From assembly GCF_017571495.1 (NCBI RefSeq), contig NZ_JAGETZ010000004.1, forward strand, positions 310,001-374,000: 64,000 nt of DNA, read 5' to 3'. The notes under the pieces are model-generated. The model made no database searches and was not told where the DNA came from. It saw only the letters and a program-made list of their open reading frames with translations. Of the stretch, positions 27,438-36,443 are shown piece after piece. The stretch comes from Hymenobacter negativus (GTDB taxonomy: Bacteria > Bacteroidota > Bacteroidia > Cytophagales > Hymenobacteraceae). Every line of letters begins with the position of its first letter. The first letter of the stretch is position 1. Made by a program: the position numbers and the translations under genes.

Positions 27438-28304
27438 GAGGGTGTTTGGGATTTAGGGCTGTCGCAAAAAGAGACGAGTCAGTAAGTTGCGGGCGGAGTT
27501 CCTAGGCTCCGCTTCGCTTTATGGTTGACGGCTATCAACCCCTTACTGACTCCCAGTGGCCAGTTATACACCCGCTGCTGCCCGTGCACGGCAACCGGCG
27601 CCTGTGCTTGCAGCGCGTGTTCGACGCCGCGCGCTACCTCTGCCGCACCGGCTGTCAATGGCGAGCTTTGCCGCCTGCTTTCCCGGCCTGGACGGCCGTA
27701 TACTACTATTTCCGGCGCGGGCAGGTGGCCGTGTGGGCCCGCCTCAACGAGGCCCTGAACCGGGCCGACCGCTTGGCAGCCAACCGGGCCGCAACGCCTT
27801 CGCTCGTGTGCGTGGACAGCCAAAGCATCAAGCTGGCCCCGCGCATTTTTGAGCACCGGGGCTACGGACGGCGGCAAGCACGTCAACGGGCGCAAACGGC
27901 AGATTGCCACGGAGGTGGAAGGGCGTATTTTTGCCTGCTTCGTGCACGCCGCAAATGGCCACGACGGCACCGCTGCCGCGCTGGGCTTGCTGCCCAAACG
28001 CCCCGGCTGGGGCCCGCGGCTGCTCACCGTGCTCACCGACAACGGCTACCGGGGCGGTTTGACCGCTCACCTGCAGGCGCTGGGCCTGCGCCACGAACTG
28101 GCCAGCCGGCCGCCAAGCGTGCGCGGCTTTGTGCCCGTGGCCAAGCGCTGGGTCGTGGAGCGCACCTTTGCCTGGCTGGCCTGCTTTCGCCGGCTGGCCG
28201 TCGACTACGAATTCACGCCCGCCAGCCATCAAGCGTGGTTGCTGATTGCCAACTCGACCATGTGCCTCAACCGATTACACCCGGTGTAAATCCCAAACAC
28301 CCTC
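27438..28304 (+). mobile_element. IS5-family insertion sequence (element 2) with intact ends
   Basis: An 867-bp element with perfect 18-bp terminal inverted repeats (GAGGGTGTTTGGGATTTA at 27438-27455 and its complement at 28287-28304), flanked on both sides by TAA (27435-27437 and 28305-28307). A 3-bp TNA duplication fits the IS1031-like part of the IS5 family. The intact ends and target duplication show a relatively recent insertion, 13 bases from the end of element 1. Confidence 0.85.
27521..28289 (+). pseudogene. Frameshifted IS5-family transposase
   Basis: Starts at ATG 27521 (MVDGYQPLTDSQWPVIHPLLP). The first frame runs through the first DDE aspartate (SLVCVDSQSIKLAP) to about 27865. 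The sequence there, TAC GGA CGG CGG, becomes TAC GAC GGC GGC AAG (YDGGK, the family motif) if one G at 27866-27867 is removed. The second frame then continues through GKHVNGRKRQIATEVEGRI, LTDNGYRGG and RWVVERTFAWLACFRRLAVDYE, ending at 28289. All three DDE blocks are present. A one-base insertion is the simplest reading; a programmed +1 shift is less likely because the usual slippery sites in this family act at -1. Confidence 0.8.
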
Positions 28305-28330
28305 TAATGACTAATTGAAGAAATTGGGGG

Positions 28331-28803
28331 ATGAAAAAGTCCTACCCTGGTTATCCGAGCGATGTCAGCGATGAAGAATAGGCCTTTGCCGCGCCCTCCC
28401 TGACGTTAATGCGTTGAACAAGTGCCGCAACGGGGTGCCTTGGCGCTACGTGTCGGGCGATTTTCTGGCTTGGCCAGCCGTCTACCAGCAGCTGAGCCGC
28501 TGGCTCGAAGCCCGTTGTTTCAAAAGCAGGGTCGACGATTTGCGCCAGTTGCTGCGCACGGCCCAAGGCCGACCGGCCGAGCCCTTGGCGGTGCTTTTGG
28601 ACAACTGCCCGCTGCAAAGCACGCCCGAAAGCGGGCACCGAACGGGCTACGATGGCGCCAAACGCCGCAAAGGCAGCAAGGTGCACATCGCTGTGGACAC
28701 GCCCGGGCACTTGCTGGCCGCGCTGGTGACGCCCGCCAACGAGCAGGGCCGGGTCTAGGTGGCCGCCCTGTTCGAAGAAGTGCAGGCCATTACCGGCCAA
28801 TGA
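28331..28803 (+). pseudogene. Deleted and truncated IS5-family transposase (element 3)
   Basis: Begins MKKSYPGYPSDVSDEE, then TAG at 28379-28381 where the family has Trp (DEEWAF). After SLTLM the frame changes and about 25 expected codons are missing. The frame then resumes as CRNGVPWRYVSGDFLAWPAVYQQ, VLLDNCPLQSTPESG (first DDE aspartate), GYDGAKRRKGSKVHIAVDT and GHLLAALVTPANEQGRV. A TAG at 28756-28758 stands where Gln (CAG) is expected, and a TGA follows at 28801. The remaining DDE blocks are absent. It starts about 25 bases after element 2, so this is the third IS remnant in a row. Terminal repeats could not be identified. Confidence 0.75.
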
Positions 28804-29346
28804 GCTAGCCGATGCACCGGGGTCTGGGTGCTGAACACCTGCTGGCGATTCTGTGCCGTGTGGCCTGCTTGCTACCACCAGCATTGTGGATACCACACCG
28901 CTGAATAGCCCTCCTATGCTGCCGTGTTCCCTCACACGTCCATCGTGGCTACGAACCCGGAGTTACGCTGGATAACTTCTTAATGTTGCATTCGGCTCGT
29001 GCGCGAAAGACTTAAGGTGGCTTGTATATACTTAAAAAACGCTTAACTATTCGGAGTTTTATAGATAGTAGCGCAAACTAGCTCCTCAAAGCCATTTGGC
29101 TGTCGTTGCAGGACGCGAGTTGAAAGTTCGCGCTACTCTCTACTGTCCCCGAAATCGCAATAGCAGCCGGAAAGTGGCGGAAATGCGTACCACCAACCTG
29201 TAATTTACCCCGGTGTCCATTCGGTTGGCATGCTAGTTGCAAAGCGGCTTGGCAATACCAGTTTCCTGGCCAGGAACGAACTCGCTTTCATTGTTAACCT
29301 TTTCCCGAGGCTGGGGCGGCCGCACGGGAAGTAAACCATTGAATCC
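28804..29346. other. Gene-poor remnant region after the IS cluster
   Basis: The left part appears to be decayed transposase sequence without a usable frame. An interrupted 13-base inverted repeat with one mismatch lies at 29067-29079 (AGTAGCGCAAACT) and 29125-29137 (AGTTCGCGCTACT), resembling a dispersed palindromic repeat. No gene is supported. Confidence 0.4.
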
Positions 29347-29619
29347 ATGTCCGTGACCTCCTATGAGCGGCTGCGCATTGCGCACCGCACCCTGCTTCAG
29401 CATCCTCCAACCGCCAAGGCTCTGCGCAACTTGATTGACGAATTGCCCGCGCATCTGGACGGCATTGCAACAACGCGTCCGGCTTTGGTCGACGTTGTAG
29501 AATCCAGCCGCGACTATCTGCAACGGCTGTCCAACTACGTTGCCACCGCCAAGCACATTGATGAGGGGCAAGTAGTGCAAGGACTCCACCGTGCCCTGGC
29601 ACCCTTGTTTGGTAGCTAA
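29347..29619 (+). CDS. Hypothetical protein, 90 aa
   Basis: ATG 29347 opens a 90-codon frame ending at 29619. The product is soluble and all-helical (SYERLRIAHRTLLQHPPTAKALRNLIDELPAHL...SSRDYLQRLSNYVATAKHID) with no signal peptide and no recognised domain. Codon use is like that of neighbouring genes. It stands alone downstream of the IS cluster and before a very long hairpin. Function is unknown. Confidence 0.5.
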   Translation: MSVTSYERLRIAHRTLLQHPPTAKALRNLIDELPAHLDGIATTRPALVDVVESSRDYLQRLSNYVATAKHIDEGQVVQGLHRALAPLFGS

Positions 29620-29760
29620 TGATTCCCGTGGTTTTCCAAGAGAGCATCTGTCAGGTTGATATAAGGGCTTAGCGGTTCCGGTTCGACGGCGGGCCTTACT
29701 CCAGCCTTGGAACGGCTCTGGTTTGAATCCCTTGTCTGGATTTGGGCAAAGTCCGATTTC

Positions 29761-29833
29761 CTAGCCATAGAATGTTATACAAAAGGCCGTTTTCATGCTA
29801 GGAACGGCCTTTTGTATAACATTCTATGGCTAG
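29761..29833. repeat. 31-bp perfect inverted repeat (long hairpin)
   Basis: Left arm 29761-29791 (CTAGCCATAG...GGCCGTT) and right arm 29803-29833 (AACGGCC...CTATGGCTAG) are exactly complementary, with an 11-base loop. The inner AAAAGGCCGTT/AACGGCCTTTT part looks like a bidirectional terminator, and AAAAA follows the right arm. The outer 20 bp go well beyond what termination needs. It lies between two plus-strand genes (ends 29619, begins 29983). Confidence 0.85.
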
Positions 29834-29982
29834 AAAAATTAAACCAGTTGCTGGATAACTCTATCTTTCTGTACTCTCCATTCGTCCGCCCACATCTCCT
29901 GACACCGCCTGCTATTCTATTTGATTTCGAGTGTTTTATTTCGCGTCAATGAGTGGCTATAGCTTTCATAAACTACCGTCCT

Positions 29983-30462
29983 ATGCTTCCACTGCGACTC
30001 CCTACTGCTCTCTTGGCCGCCGTGCTCCTGCTCAGCACTTCAGGCTGCATCAAAGAGCCAATAAATGTGGATGGCATCGGCAGTTACAAACTCAATAACG
30101 TGGAGCGACGCTGCGTAGCCCAAGGGGATTTTTCCTTCCCTGCGCGCATGAACCAAGTCTATGAGCAGCTAAGCATCGACTTACTGACCACGCCCGAGCC
30201 TGCCACCGGCCCCGAATCCGTTACCCTCATGTTCTCGCGGCCTCGGAGCCAACAGGGCCAACCGGCCACGTCTTACCAGTTGCTCACCATGACCTATCGC
30301 ACCGCAGGCGGCATCGAAGCCACTTATCCCGTGAATACAGTCACCATTCAGGAAGACCAGGATAAATACGCCGGTACCTTCGTCGGTTCTTCTCCCACCG
30401 GAACTACGCCACTACTCGACATCACCGGCGGCACGTTTACCGGGTTACATATCGAGCCGTAG
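29983..30462 (+). CDS. Lipoprotein of unknown function
   Basis: A 159-residue product from ATG 29983; an in-frame start at 29953 would add ten residues before the signal sequence. The N-terminus MLPLRLPTALLAAVLLLSTSGC is a lipoprotein signal with lipidation at the Cys after STSG. The mature part is a small beta-rich domain (YKLNNVERRCVAQGDFSFPARMNQVYEQLSIDLL; DQDKYAGTFVGSS; LDITGGTFTGLHIEP). It has no recognised family. The fold pattern could be a single calycin-like or beta-sandwich domain. It is separated from both neighbours by long gaps and probably monocistronic. Confidence 0.75.
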   Translation: MLPLRLPTALLAAVLLLSTSGCIKEPINVDGIGSYKLNNVERRCVAQGDFSFPARMNQVYEQLSIDLLTTPEPATGPESVTLMFSRPRSQQGQPATSYQLLTMTYRTAGGIEATYPVNTVTIQEDQDKYAGTFVGSSPTGTTPLLDITGGTFTGLHIEP

Positions 30463-30857
30463 CGCCACACCATTCCTCGCTCCTGCATTGTACACCGTTA
30501 CCTCACCCGCAAATGGGTGTTATCTGCATCTCTCCTACTCGACGACGTGTTCCAACCGGCCGCGCCTATGACGGCTAGGCTCCCAAATGCGGGCTGCCCC
30601 TCGCGGCCTTTCCGTACCTTTACGTGCAGTACCAAGTCGGCATTCCCCCTGCCAGTGCTGTTTCATAGTGGCCGCAAAACCTTTGCCACCCTCAAAGCTG
30701 CCCAGGGCATGCCCCGCTCTAAGAAGATGAACAGCTGAGCGAAGTCAACTGAACCTACTACTTCAGTATCGACGAGGCCGGGTGCTGGACTGGTACTGCT
30801 GAACGGCCGTACCAAAGGCTGGCAAAGCGTGGCGCACCCTGATAAAGCAAAAAGCCC
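30463..30857. other. Gene-poor interval before the MFS gene
   Basis: About 395 bases. A plus-strand frame at 30517-30738 lacks protein-like features and is not called. No terminator or promoter match stands out. Confidence 0.35.
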
Positions 30858-32117
30858 TTGAGTAAGCAGAATCCCACATTATCCCTTACCAAAGCAGGCA
30901 AAACGTATTCCCTCGGCTTCTGGCTGATGTGCCTGTCATCATTCCTCTTTTTCGCCAGTTTCAACCTGCTGCTGCCTGAGCTGCCCGACCACCTCACCCG
31001 GCTGGGCGGCGGTGAATACAAGGGGTTTATTATTGCGCTGTTTACTGTCACGGCAGCTATTTCCCGGCCATTTTCGGGTAAGCTGGCCGATACCGTGGGC
31101 CGAATCCCGGTGATGGTATTTGGGTCGCTGGTGTGCTTTGTGTGCGGATTTTTCTACCCGTGGGCACTGACGGTGACTGGCTTTCTGGGGCTGCGGCTGC
31201 TGCATGGTTTCAGCACGGGCTTCAAGCCTACGGGTACCGCTGCCTACGTGGCCGACATCGTGCCCATGGAACGGCGCGGCGAAGCCATGGGCCTGATGGG
31301 CATCACCAGTGCGCTGGGCATGGCCTGCGGGCCAGCCTTTGGCTCGTGGGTGACCGAGACTTTTTCGCTGAACACCATGTTTTATTGCTCCAGCGCGGCG
31401 GCTCTGCTCTCGCTGCTGGTGCAGGGCACTCTCACCGAAACCCTACCCAAAGCCCAGCGGCAGCGGTTCCACCTGTCCCTATTGAAGTTAAAATGGCGCG
31501 AAATTCTGGAGCCGCGCGTGTCGCCAGCTGCCATCACCACGGCGCTGTGCCTGTTTCCCTATGGTGCCATGCTCACGGTGACACCTGACCAAAGCCGCCT
31601 GCTGGGGCTGGTGGGCCCCACCAAGGGCCTGTTCTACGTGTGCTACACGGCAGCCTCGCTGGCGGTGCGGCTGCTGGCCGGCAAGGTCTCGGATACGCAC
31701 GGGCGGGTAACGGTGCTGCGCTGGTCTTCGGCCCTGCTGGCCCTGGGACTGGCGCTGCTGGTGTGGGCACCGTCGGTGCCGTGGTTTTTGGCAGCGGCTA
31801 CGGTGTTTGGGCTGGGCACTGGGCTTAATTCGCCGGCCCTCTACGCCTGGACCATCGACTTGAGTCCGCCCGAGCATCGGGGCCGCGGCGTAGCCACCAT
31901 GTACATCGCCCTGGAAGTGGGCATCGGGTTGGGCGCGCTGCTGGCCGGCTGGATTTTCGCCAACCAGGCCACCCACCTGCCCTACGTGCACGGCCTGAGC
32001 CTGCTGGCAGTGCTGGCGGCCATCGCCTACCTGCTCACCGTGCCCACCACCGGCCCACCAATGGCCACCAACGTAGCGGAGCCAACCCCTGAGCCAGCGG
32101 CGGAAGAAGTAATTTAG
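30858..32117 (+). CDS. MFS transporter
   Basis: A 419-residue inner-membrane protein with about 12 hydrophobic segments, starting at TTG 30858; the next ATG would remove part of the first segment. The signature loop between segments 2 and 3 is present as GKLADTVGRIPVMVFG. The matching second-half loop is GKVSDTHGRVTVLRW. RLLHGFSTGFKPTGTAAYVADIVPMERRGEAMG is the usual segment 4-5 region of drug or sugar exporters. The substrate cannot be told from sequence. The tail is Pro/Glu-rich and cytoplasmic. It stands about 200 bases before the DUF3857 array and is probably unrelated to it. Confidence 0.88.
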   Translation: MSKQNPTLSLTKAGKTYSLGFWLMCLSSFLFFASFNLLLPELPDHLTRLGGGEYKGFIIALFTVTAAISRPFSGKLADTVGRIPVMVFGSLVCFVCGFFYPWALTVTGFLGLRLLHGFSTGFKPTGTAAYVADIVPMERRGEAMGLMGITSALGMACGPAFGSWVTETFSLNTMFYCSSAAALLSLLVQGTLTETLPKAQRQRFHLSLLKLKWREILEPRVSPAAITTALCLFPYGAMLTVTPDQSRLLGLVGPTKGLFYVCYTAASLAVRLLAGKVSDTHGRVTVLRWSSALLALGLALLVWAPSVPWFLAAATVFGLGTGLNSPALYAWTIDLSPPEHRGRGVATMYIALEVGIGLGALLAGWIFANQATHLPYVHGLSLLAVLAAIAYLLTVPTTGPPMATNVAEPTPEPAAEEVI

Positions 32118-32315
32118 CGCACACGCTCTGGTTGGGATATGAGTTGGCTCCGACGGCCAACCGGGCAACAAACTCCAACCGGAGAACCGCGCTAGCACCT
32201 GCGCAACAGCAGAATTTCAAGGAGGAATTAAAATATAATGAAGAATGAATTAGGATTGAGGCAGGCCCCTTATTTTTAGGGTTCGAAGACTGTCTATCCC
32301 TTTCTTTTTTTATTG

Positions 32316-34379
32316 ATGCCAACACGTTTACTGCTCCGCCAACTGCGGCGGATGCTGCCTGCCCTGGGAGGGTGCTTACTGGTAGCGCGAGCAGCGCAAG
32401 CTCAACCAGAACCGATTAAGTATGGTGTGGTGGCGGCCACTGACCTCACGGCCGCGCCATTTGCGGCCGACAGCGGTGCGGCGGCGGTGGTGCTTTGCGA
32501 CTTTGGCCGCTCGCGCCTGCGGGGCCAGGGCAGCGGCTTTCAGGTCGTATTTGAGCGGGTGACGCGCATTAAAATCCTGAAAAAAGCGGGCTACAATGAG
32601 GCCACCATCGAAATTCCGCTTTACCACCACGACAACGACCAGGAGAAGATAACCAACCTGCGTGGCATCACCTACAACCTAGTGGGCGGCCAGCTGGAAA
32701 AGACGAAGCTGGAAGCCAGTGGCGCCTTCATCGAGAAGCGCACGCCCGAGGTGAACGTGCAGGAATTCACGCTGCCTAACGTGCGCGAGGGCTCCGTGAT
32801 TGAGTACGCATATACCCTGACTTCGGACTTCCTGTTCAACTTTCAGGACTGGGCGTTTCAGCGAACCATTCCGGTGCGCTGGAGCGAGTACCGGACGAGC
32901 ATTCCGTCTTTTTACCGCTACAAGATTATTTATCAGGGCAACTTGCCCTTCGCCGTGAACAAGGCCAGCGTGGGGGCTGCCAACTTGCAGGTCGACAACA
33001 AAATTCCGACCGGGTCGGGCCTTGGCGCCGGGCAAACGAACGGCAGCCTCACCATCAGCGCGCCCACCGAGGAGCACCAGTGGGTGCTGCAAAACGTGCC
33101 GCCTTTCCGGGAAGAGCCGTTTATGACCTCGGCCCACGACTACATGGCCCGGCTCGACTTTGAACTGACCGGTGAGCAGTGGCCCGAGGAACCCTACCAC
33201 GACCTGACTGGCACCTGGGAGCGCATAAACGCCCGCCTGCTGGCCGACGATGACTTTGGCGGCCGTCTGGGACGGCCCGGCTTCCTGCACGAGCAACTGC
33301 AGGCGCTAGCCGTCAAATACCCCGAACTGAGTGCGCGCACTGTGGCGGTGCGCCAAGCCGTGCTGGCCGCCGTGCGCTACAATGGTACCGATAACTACGC
33401 CACGCTGGCCCCTCTGCACCGGGCCTTCGAGGCCCACCGCGGTACTTCGGCCGATGTGAACCTGCTGCTTATTGCGGCCCTGCGCGACGCCGGTATTCCG
33501 GCCGAACCGGTGCTGCTGAGTACCCGCGACCACGGCCGCATCAGCCAGGAATACCCCTTGCTGGACCGCTTCAACTACGTGGTGGCGCTGGTGCCTACGC
33601 TCACCGGTGGAGACTTGCTGGTGGATGCCACCGACCCGCTGCTGCCCTGCGGCGTGCTGCCCCAACGCTGCCTCAGCCAGACGGGCCGCCTCATCACCAA
33701 AATACCTGAAAAGAGCCGCTGGGTCGATTTGGTCCCCACGCAGCGCTGCGTGCACTATCAGCAGGTGAACCTGGCACTCGATGCCCAGGGTGGCCTCACG
33801 GGCAAGGTGCATGAGGAACACGGCGGCTACGCCGGCTGGGCCGCACGCGAAGCACTAGCTGCCGACGGCGAAAAGAAATACCTGGTCACTCTGGCCCAGC
33901 GCCACGAGGGCTGGACCACCACCAAGGCCGCGCTGGGCCAGGCCGATAACGTGGAGAAGCCCCTGACGCTGGACTACGAGTTCAGCCAGGCACCCGCCAG
34001 CAGCGGGAGCACCGGCCCTCTTTACCTCAGCCCGCTGAGCGACTTTGGCCCCAGCCAGAATCCATTTACGCACGATTCGCGGACTTTTGCGGTCGACTTT
34101 GGCACGACGACCGACGAGACGACCATGGTAACCCTAACGCTGCCCGCTGGCTACGAGTTGGCCGAGGTGCCCAAGCTCGCCGTGGTGAAGCTGCCCAACG
34201 ACGGCGGGCAGTTTGTGTACAGCGTGGCAGCCAGCGCCGGTACCGTGCAGCTCACCAGCCGCCTCAGCCTGCGCCGCACCGTGTACGCACCCGACCAGTA
34301 CGCCAGCCTGCGCGAGCTGTACCGCCTGCTGCTGGAGAAACAGGGCGAAAAGCTCGTTATCCAGAAAAAAGCGGGCTGA
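32316..34379 (+). CDS. DUF3857 protein with inactive transglutaminase-like domain (1 of 3)
   Basis: A 687-residue exported protein from ATG 32316 (the preceding TTG is an alternative), with a signal peptide to about AQAQ (residue 30). The DUF3857 domain (about 55-240) contains RVTRIKILKKAGYNEATIEIPLY and FTLPNVREGSVIEYAYTLTS. A transglutaminase-like core follows (about 330-470). Where active members have Cys, this protein has Ser378 (HRGTSADVN). The His position reads RFNYVV, and only the Asp strand (LLVDATDP) is kept. It should therefore be non-catalytic, perhaps binding peptides or glycans. A DUF3858-like beta domain ends the protein. The next copy begins 68 bases downstream. Confidence 0.88.
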   Translation: MPTRLLLRQLRRMLPALGGCLLVARAAQAQPEPIKYGVVAATDLTAAPFAADSGAAAVVLCDFGRSRLRGQGSGFQVVFERVTRIKILKKAGYNEATIEIPLYHHDNDQEKITNLRGITYNLVGGQLEKTKLEASGAFIEKRTPEVNVQEFTLPNVREGSVIEYAYTLTSDFLFNFQDWAFQRTIPVRWSEYRTSIPSFYRYKIIYQGNLPFAVNKASVGAANLQVDNKIPTGSGLGAGQTNGSLTISAPTEEHQWVLQNVPPFREEPFMTSAHDYMARLDFELTGEQWPEEPYHDLTGTWERINARLLADDDFGGRLGRPGFLHEQLQALAVKYPELSARTVAVRQAVLAAVRYNGTDNYATLAPLHRAFEAHRGTSADVNLLLIAALRDAGIPAEPVLLSTRDHGRISQEYPLLDRFNYVVALVPTLTGGDLLVDATDPLLPCGVLPQRCLSQTGRLITKIPEKSRWVDLVPTQRCVHYQQVNLALDAQGGLTGKVHEEHGGYAGWAAREALAADGEKKYLVTLAQRHEGWTTTKAALGQADNVEKPLTLDYEFSQAPASSGSTGPLYLSPLSDFGPSQNPFTHDSRTFAVDFGTTTDETTMVTLTLPAGYELAEVPKLAVVKLPNDGGQFVYSVAASAGTVQLTSRLSLRRTVYAPDQYASLRELYRLLLEKQGEKLVIQKKAG

Positions 34380-34447
34380 GCGGGCATTTCAGACCTGTTC
34401 CGCTTGGCCAGCTTATCCTCTATTCCACCTTCCTTTTCTGCATCTGC

Positions 34448-36421
34448 ATGAAACCGCTTTTACAATATTCTGCCGCGTTGGCCGCAGTATTAGGCAGTAT
34501 TGCTGCCCAAGCTCAGGACGTTCCCATCAAGTTTGGCAAGCCCGAACCGGCCGATTTTACGGCGGCAGCATTCGCGGCCGACAGTGCCGCAGCTGCTGTT
34601 ATACTGTGCGACTATGGTAATGCCCGAATGGAAATGGGAGCCGATGGACACCTGCAAGCCATAACCGACCGCACCACGCGCATTAAAATTCTTAAGAAAG
34701 CCGGCTACTCGTGGGCGACGGTTGAAATCCCGCTGGTCACCGGGGCTCAGAAGCTGGTAGGGCTGCGGGGCTTCACCTACACCCTAGCCAATGGGACGAC
34801 CGAAAAAACGAAGCTGGAAGACGACGGCAAGTTTACGGACGATGTGGACACGCGCATCCACATTCGCAAGTTCACCATGCCGAATGTGCACGAGGGCTCC
34901 GTTATCGAGTTTACTTATTCGATAGTATCCGGTGTCTCCATGGGCTTGCCGAACTGGCAGTTTCAGTACGCCATCCCGGTACGCTGGAGCGAATACCGGG
35001 TCAATTACCCCGATTATTTCAACTATAAAACCGTGATGCGGGGCTACCTGCCCCTCAGCGTACGCGAGCAAAGCCTGGGCAGCACCATCATGGGGGCCCG
35101 CGCCACCCGCACCATCCTCTACCGCTGGGCCATGCGCAACGTGCCCGCCCTACGCGAGGAGCCATACATCACGACCATGCGCGACTACGCCGCCCGCATG
35201 GACCTGGAGCTGACCAGCTTTTACGTGCCCGGCTTTGGTGGCAAGGACTTCACCGGTACTTGGGAAAAAATTGATGCGACCCTGCTGCAGGATGACAGCT
35301 TTGGCCTGCAACTGGACCGGGGCGGCTTTCTGAAAGATAACGTGGCGAAGCTGGGCCTGGGGCCGGCTACCACGGTAGAGGCACGGGCGGCAGCCATTCA
35401 CAGCCTGGTGCGCGATGCGGTGAAATACAACGAGTATGAAACCATCTATACTTCAAACACGCTACGCAAAACGTTTGAGCTGCACCGGGGCAACGCGGCC
35501 GATATCAACATCCTGCTGATTGCGGCGTTGCGCTCGGCCGGCATCGATGCAAACCCCGTGCTGCTCAGCACCCGCAAGCACGGATACGTGGCAATGGAAT
35601 TTCCGCTCTCATCACGCTTTAACTACGTGGTGGCCCATGTGGGCCTGGCCGATGGCAAAGAACTGTTGCTGGATGCCACCGAGCCCCTCCTGCCCTGCGG
35701 CATGCTACCCGAGCGCTGCCTCAACCAGGTAGGCCGCCTGGTGATGCCGGACGGAAAAGCATCGCGCTGGCTCGACCTCACCCCCAGCCAGCGTCGGGTG
35801 CACTACCAGCAAGTGCAACTGGCCCTCACCCCCGAAGGAGCCCTTAGCGGCAAGGTGCACGAAGAATACAGCGGCTACGCTGGGGCTACGGCCCGCACCG
35901 AGCTCGAAAAGCTGGGCGAGACCAAGTACCGCACGCAATTTGCGGGCAAGCACACGGCCTGGACGGTACCCAAATTCACGGTATCGGAGCGCACCAACCT
36001 ACTGAAGCCGCTGGTGCTCGACTACGAGTTTGCCCAGCCTGCCGAAGAAGCGGCGGCAGGTGCCCTGTACCTGAACCCGTTCACCGAATTTGCCTCTGAG
36101 CAGAACCCCTTCCGCCACGAAAACCGCACCTTTCCCGTCGACTTTGGGGCCCTGCAGGAAGAAACAATGCTGCTGACACTCAACTTGCCAGCCGGCTACG
36201 AACTGGCCGAAATGCCCAAGCCGACCGTGGTGGACCTGCCCGACAACGGCGGCCGATTCTTCTACACCATTGCCGCTAGTGAAGGCACGGTCAGCATCAC
36301 CAGTCGCCTGAGCTTGCGCAAACCCGTGTACGCGGCCAGCGACTACCAATACCTACGTGAGCTTTACCGCCTGATGCTGGCGAAGCAGAGCGAGAAATTC
36401 GTGCTGAAAAAGAAGGCTTAA
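34448..36421 (+). CDS. DUF3857 protein with inactive transglutaminase-like domain (2 of 3)
   Basis: A 657-residue paralogue of the preceding gene, with a signal peptide (MKPLLQYSAALAAVLGSIAAQAQ). The same blocks occur: TTRIKILKKAGYSWATVEIPL, FTMPNVHEGSVIEFTYSI and IPVRWSEYRVNYPDYFNYK. The transglutaminase-like core has Ala at the catalytic Cys position (HRGNAADINILLIAALR) and RFNYVV in place of the His strand, so catalysis is not expected. The ending YELAEMPKPTVVDLPDNGG closely matches copy 1, showing recent duplication. It starts 68 bases after copy 1 and ends 22 bases before copy 3, consistent with a three-gene transcript. Confidence 0.88.
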   Translation: MKPLLQYSAALAAVLGSIAAQAQDVPIKFGKPEPADFTAAAFAADSAAAAVILCDYGNARMEMGADGHLQAITDRTTRIKILKKAGYSWATVEIPLVTGAQKLVGLRGFTYTLANGTTEKTKLEDDGKFTDDVDTRIHIRKFTMPNVHEGSVIEFTYSIVSGVSMGLPNWQFQYAIPVRWSEYRVNYPDYFNYKTVMRGYLPLSVREQSLGSTIMGARATRTILYRWAMRNVPALREEPYITTMRDYAARMDLELTSFYVPGFGGKDFTGTWEKIDATLLQDDSFGLQLDRGGFLKDNVAKLGLGPATTVEARAAAIHSLVRDAVKYNEYETIYTSNTLRKTFELHRGNAADINILLIAALRSAGIDANPVLLSTRKHGYVAMEFPLSSRFNYVVAHVGLADGKELLLDATEPLLPCGMLPERCLNQVGRLVMPDGKASRWLDLTPSQRRVHYQQVQLALTPEGALSGKVHEEYSGYAGATARTELEKLGETKYRTQFAGKHTAWTVPKFTVSERTNLLKPLVLDYEFAQPAEEAAAGALYLNPFTEFASEQNPFRHENRTFPVDFGALQEETMLLTLNLPAGYELAEMPKPTVVDLPDNGGRFFYTIAASEGTVSITSRLSLRKPVYAASDYQYLRELYRLMLAKQSEKFVLKKKA

Positions 36422-36443
36422 TCCCTCGCTTAGCTATTCATAT

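Noticed and set aside
26660..28803. Amber recoding or programmed frameshifts in the transposases
   Set aside because: TAG is used as a normal stop by genes in this window (for example at 790 and 934). The shifts needed are +1 rather than the -1 usual in IS5 elements, and elements 1 and 3 carry several lesions each.
29707..29952. An 81-codon plus-strand frame over the long hairpin
   Set aside because: It reads through the whole palindrome, so about a quarter of it is the hairpin arms; it has no protein-like features and the lipoprotein gene starts right after it.
30517..30738. A 73-codon plus-strand frame
   Set aside because: No signal peptide, domain or promoter, and composition is not like neighbouring genes.
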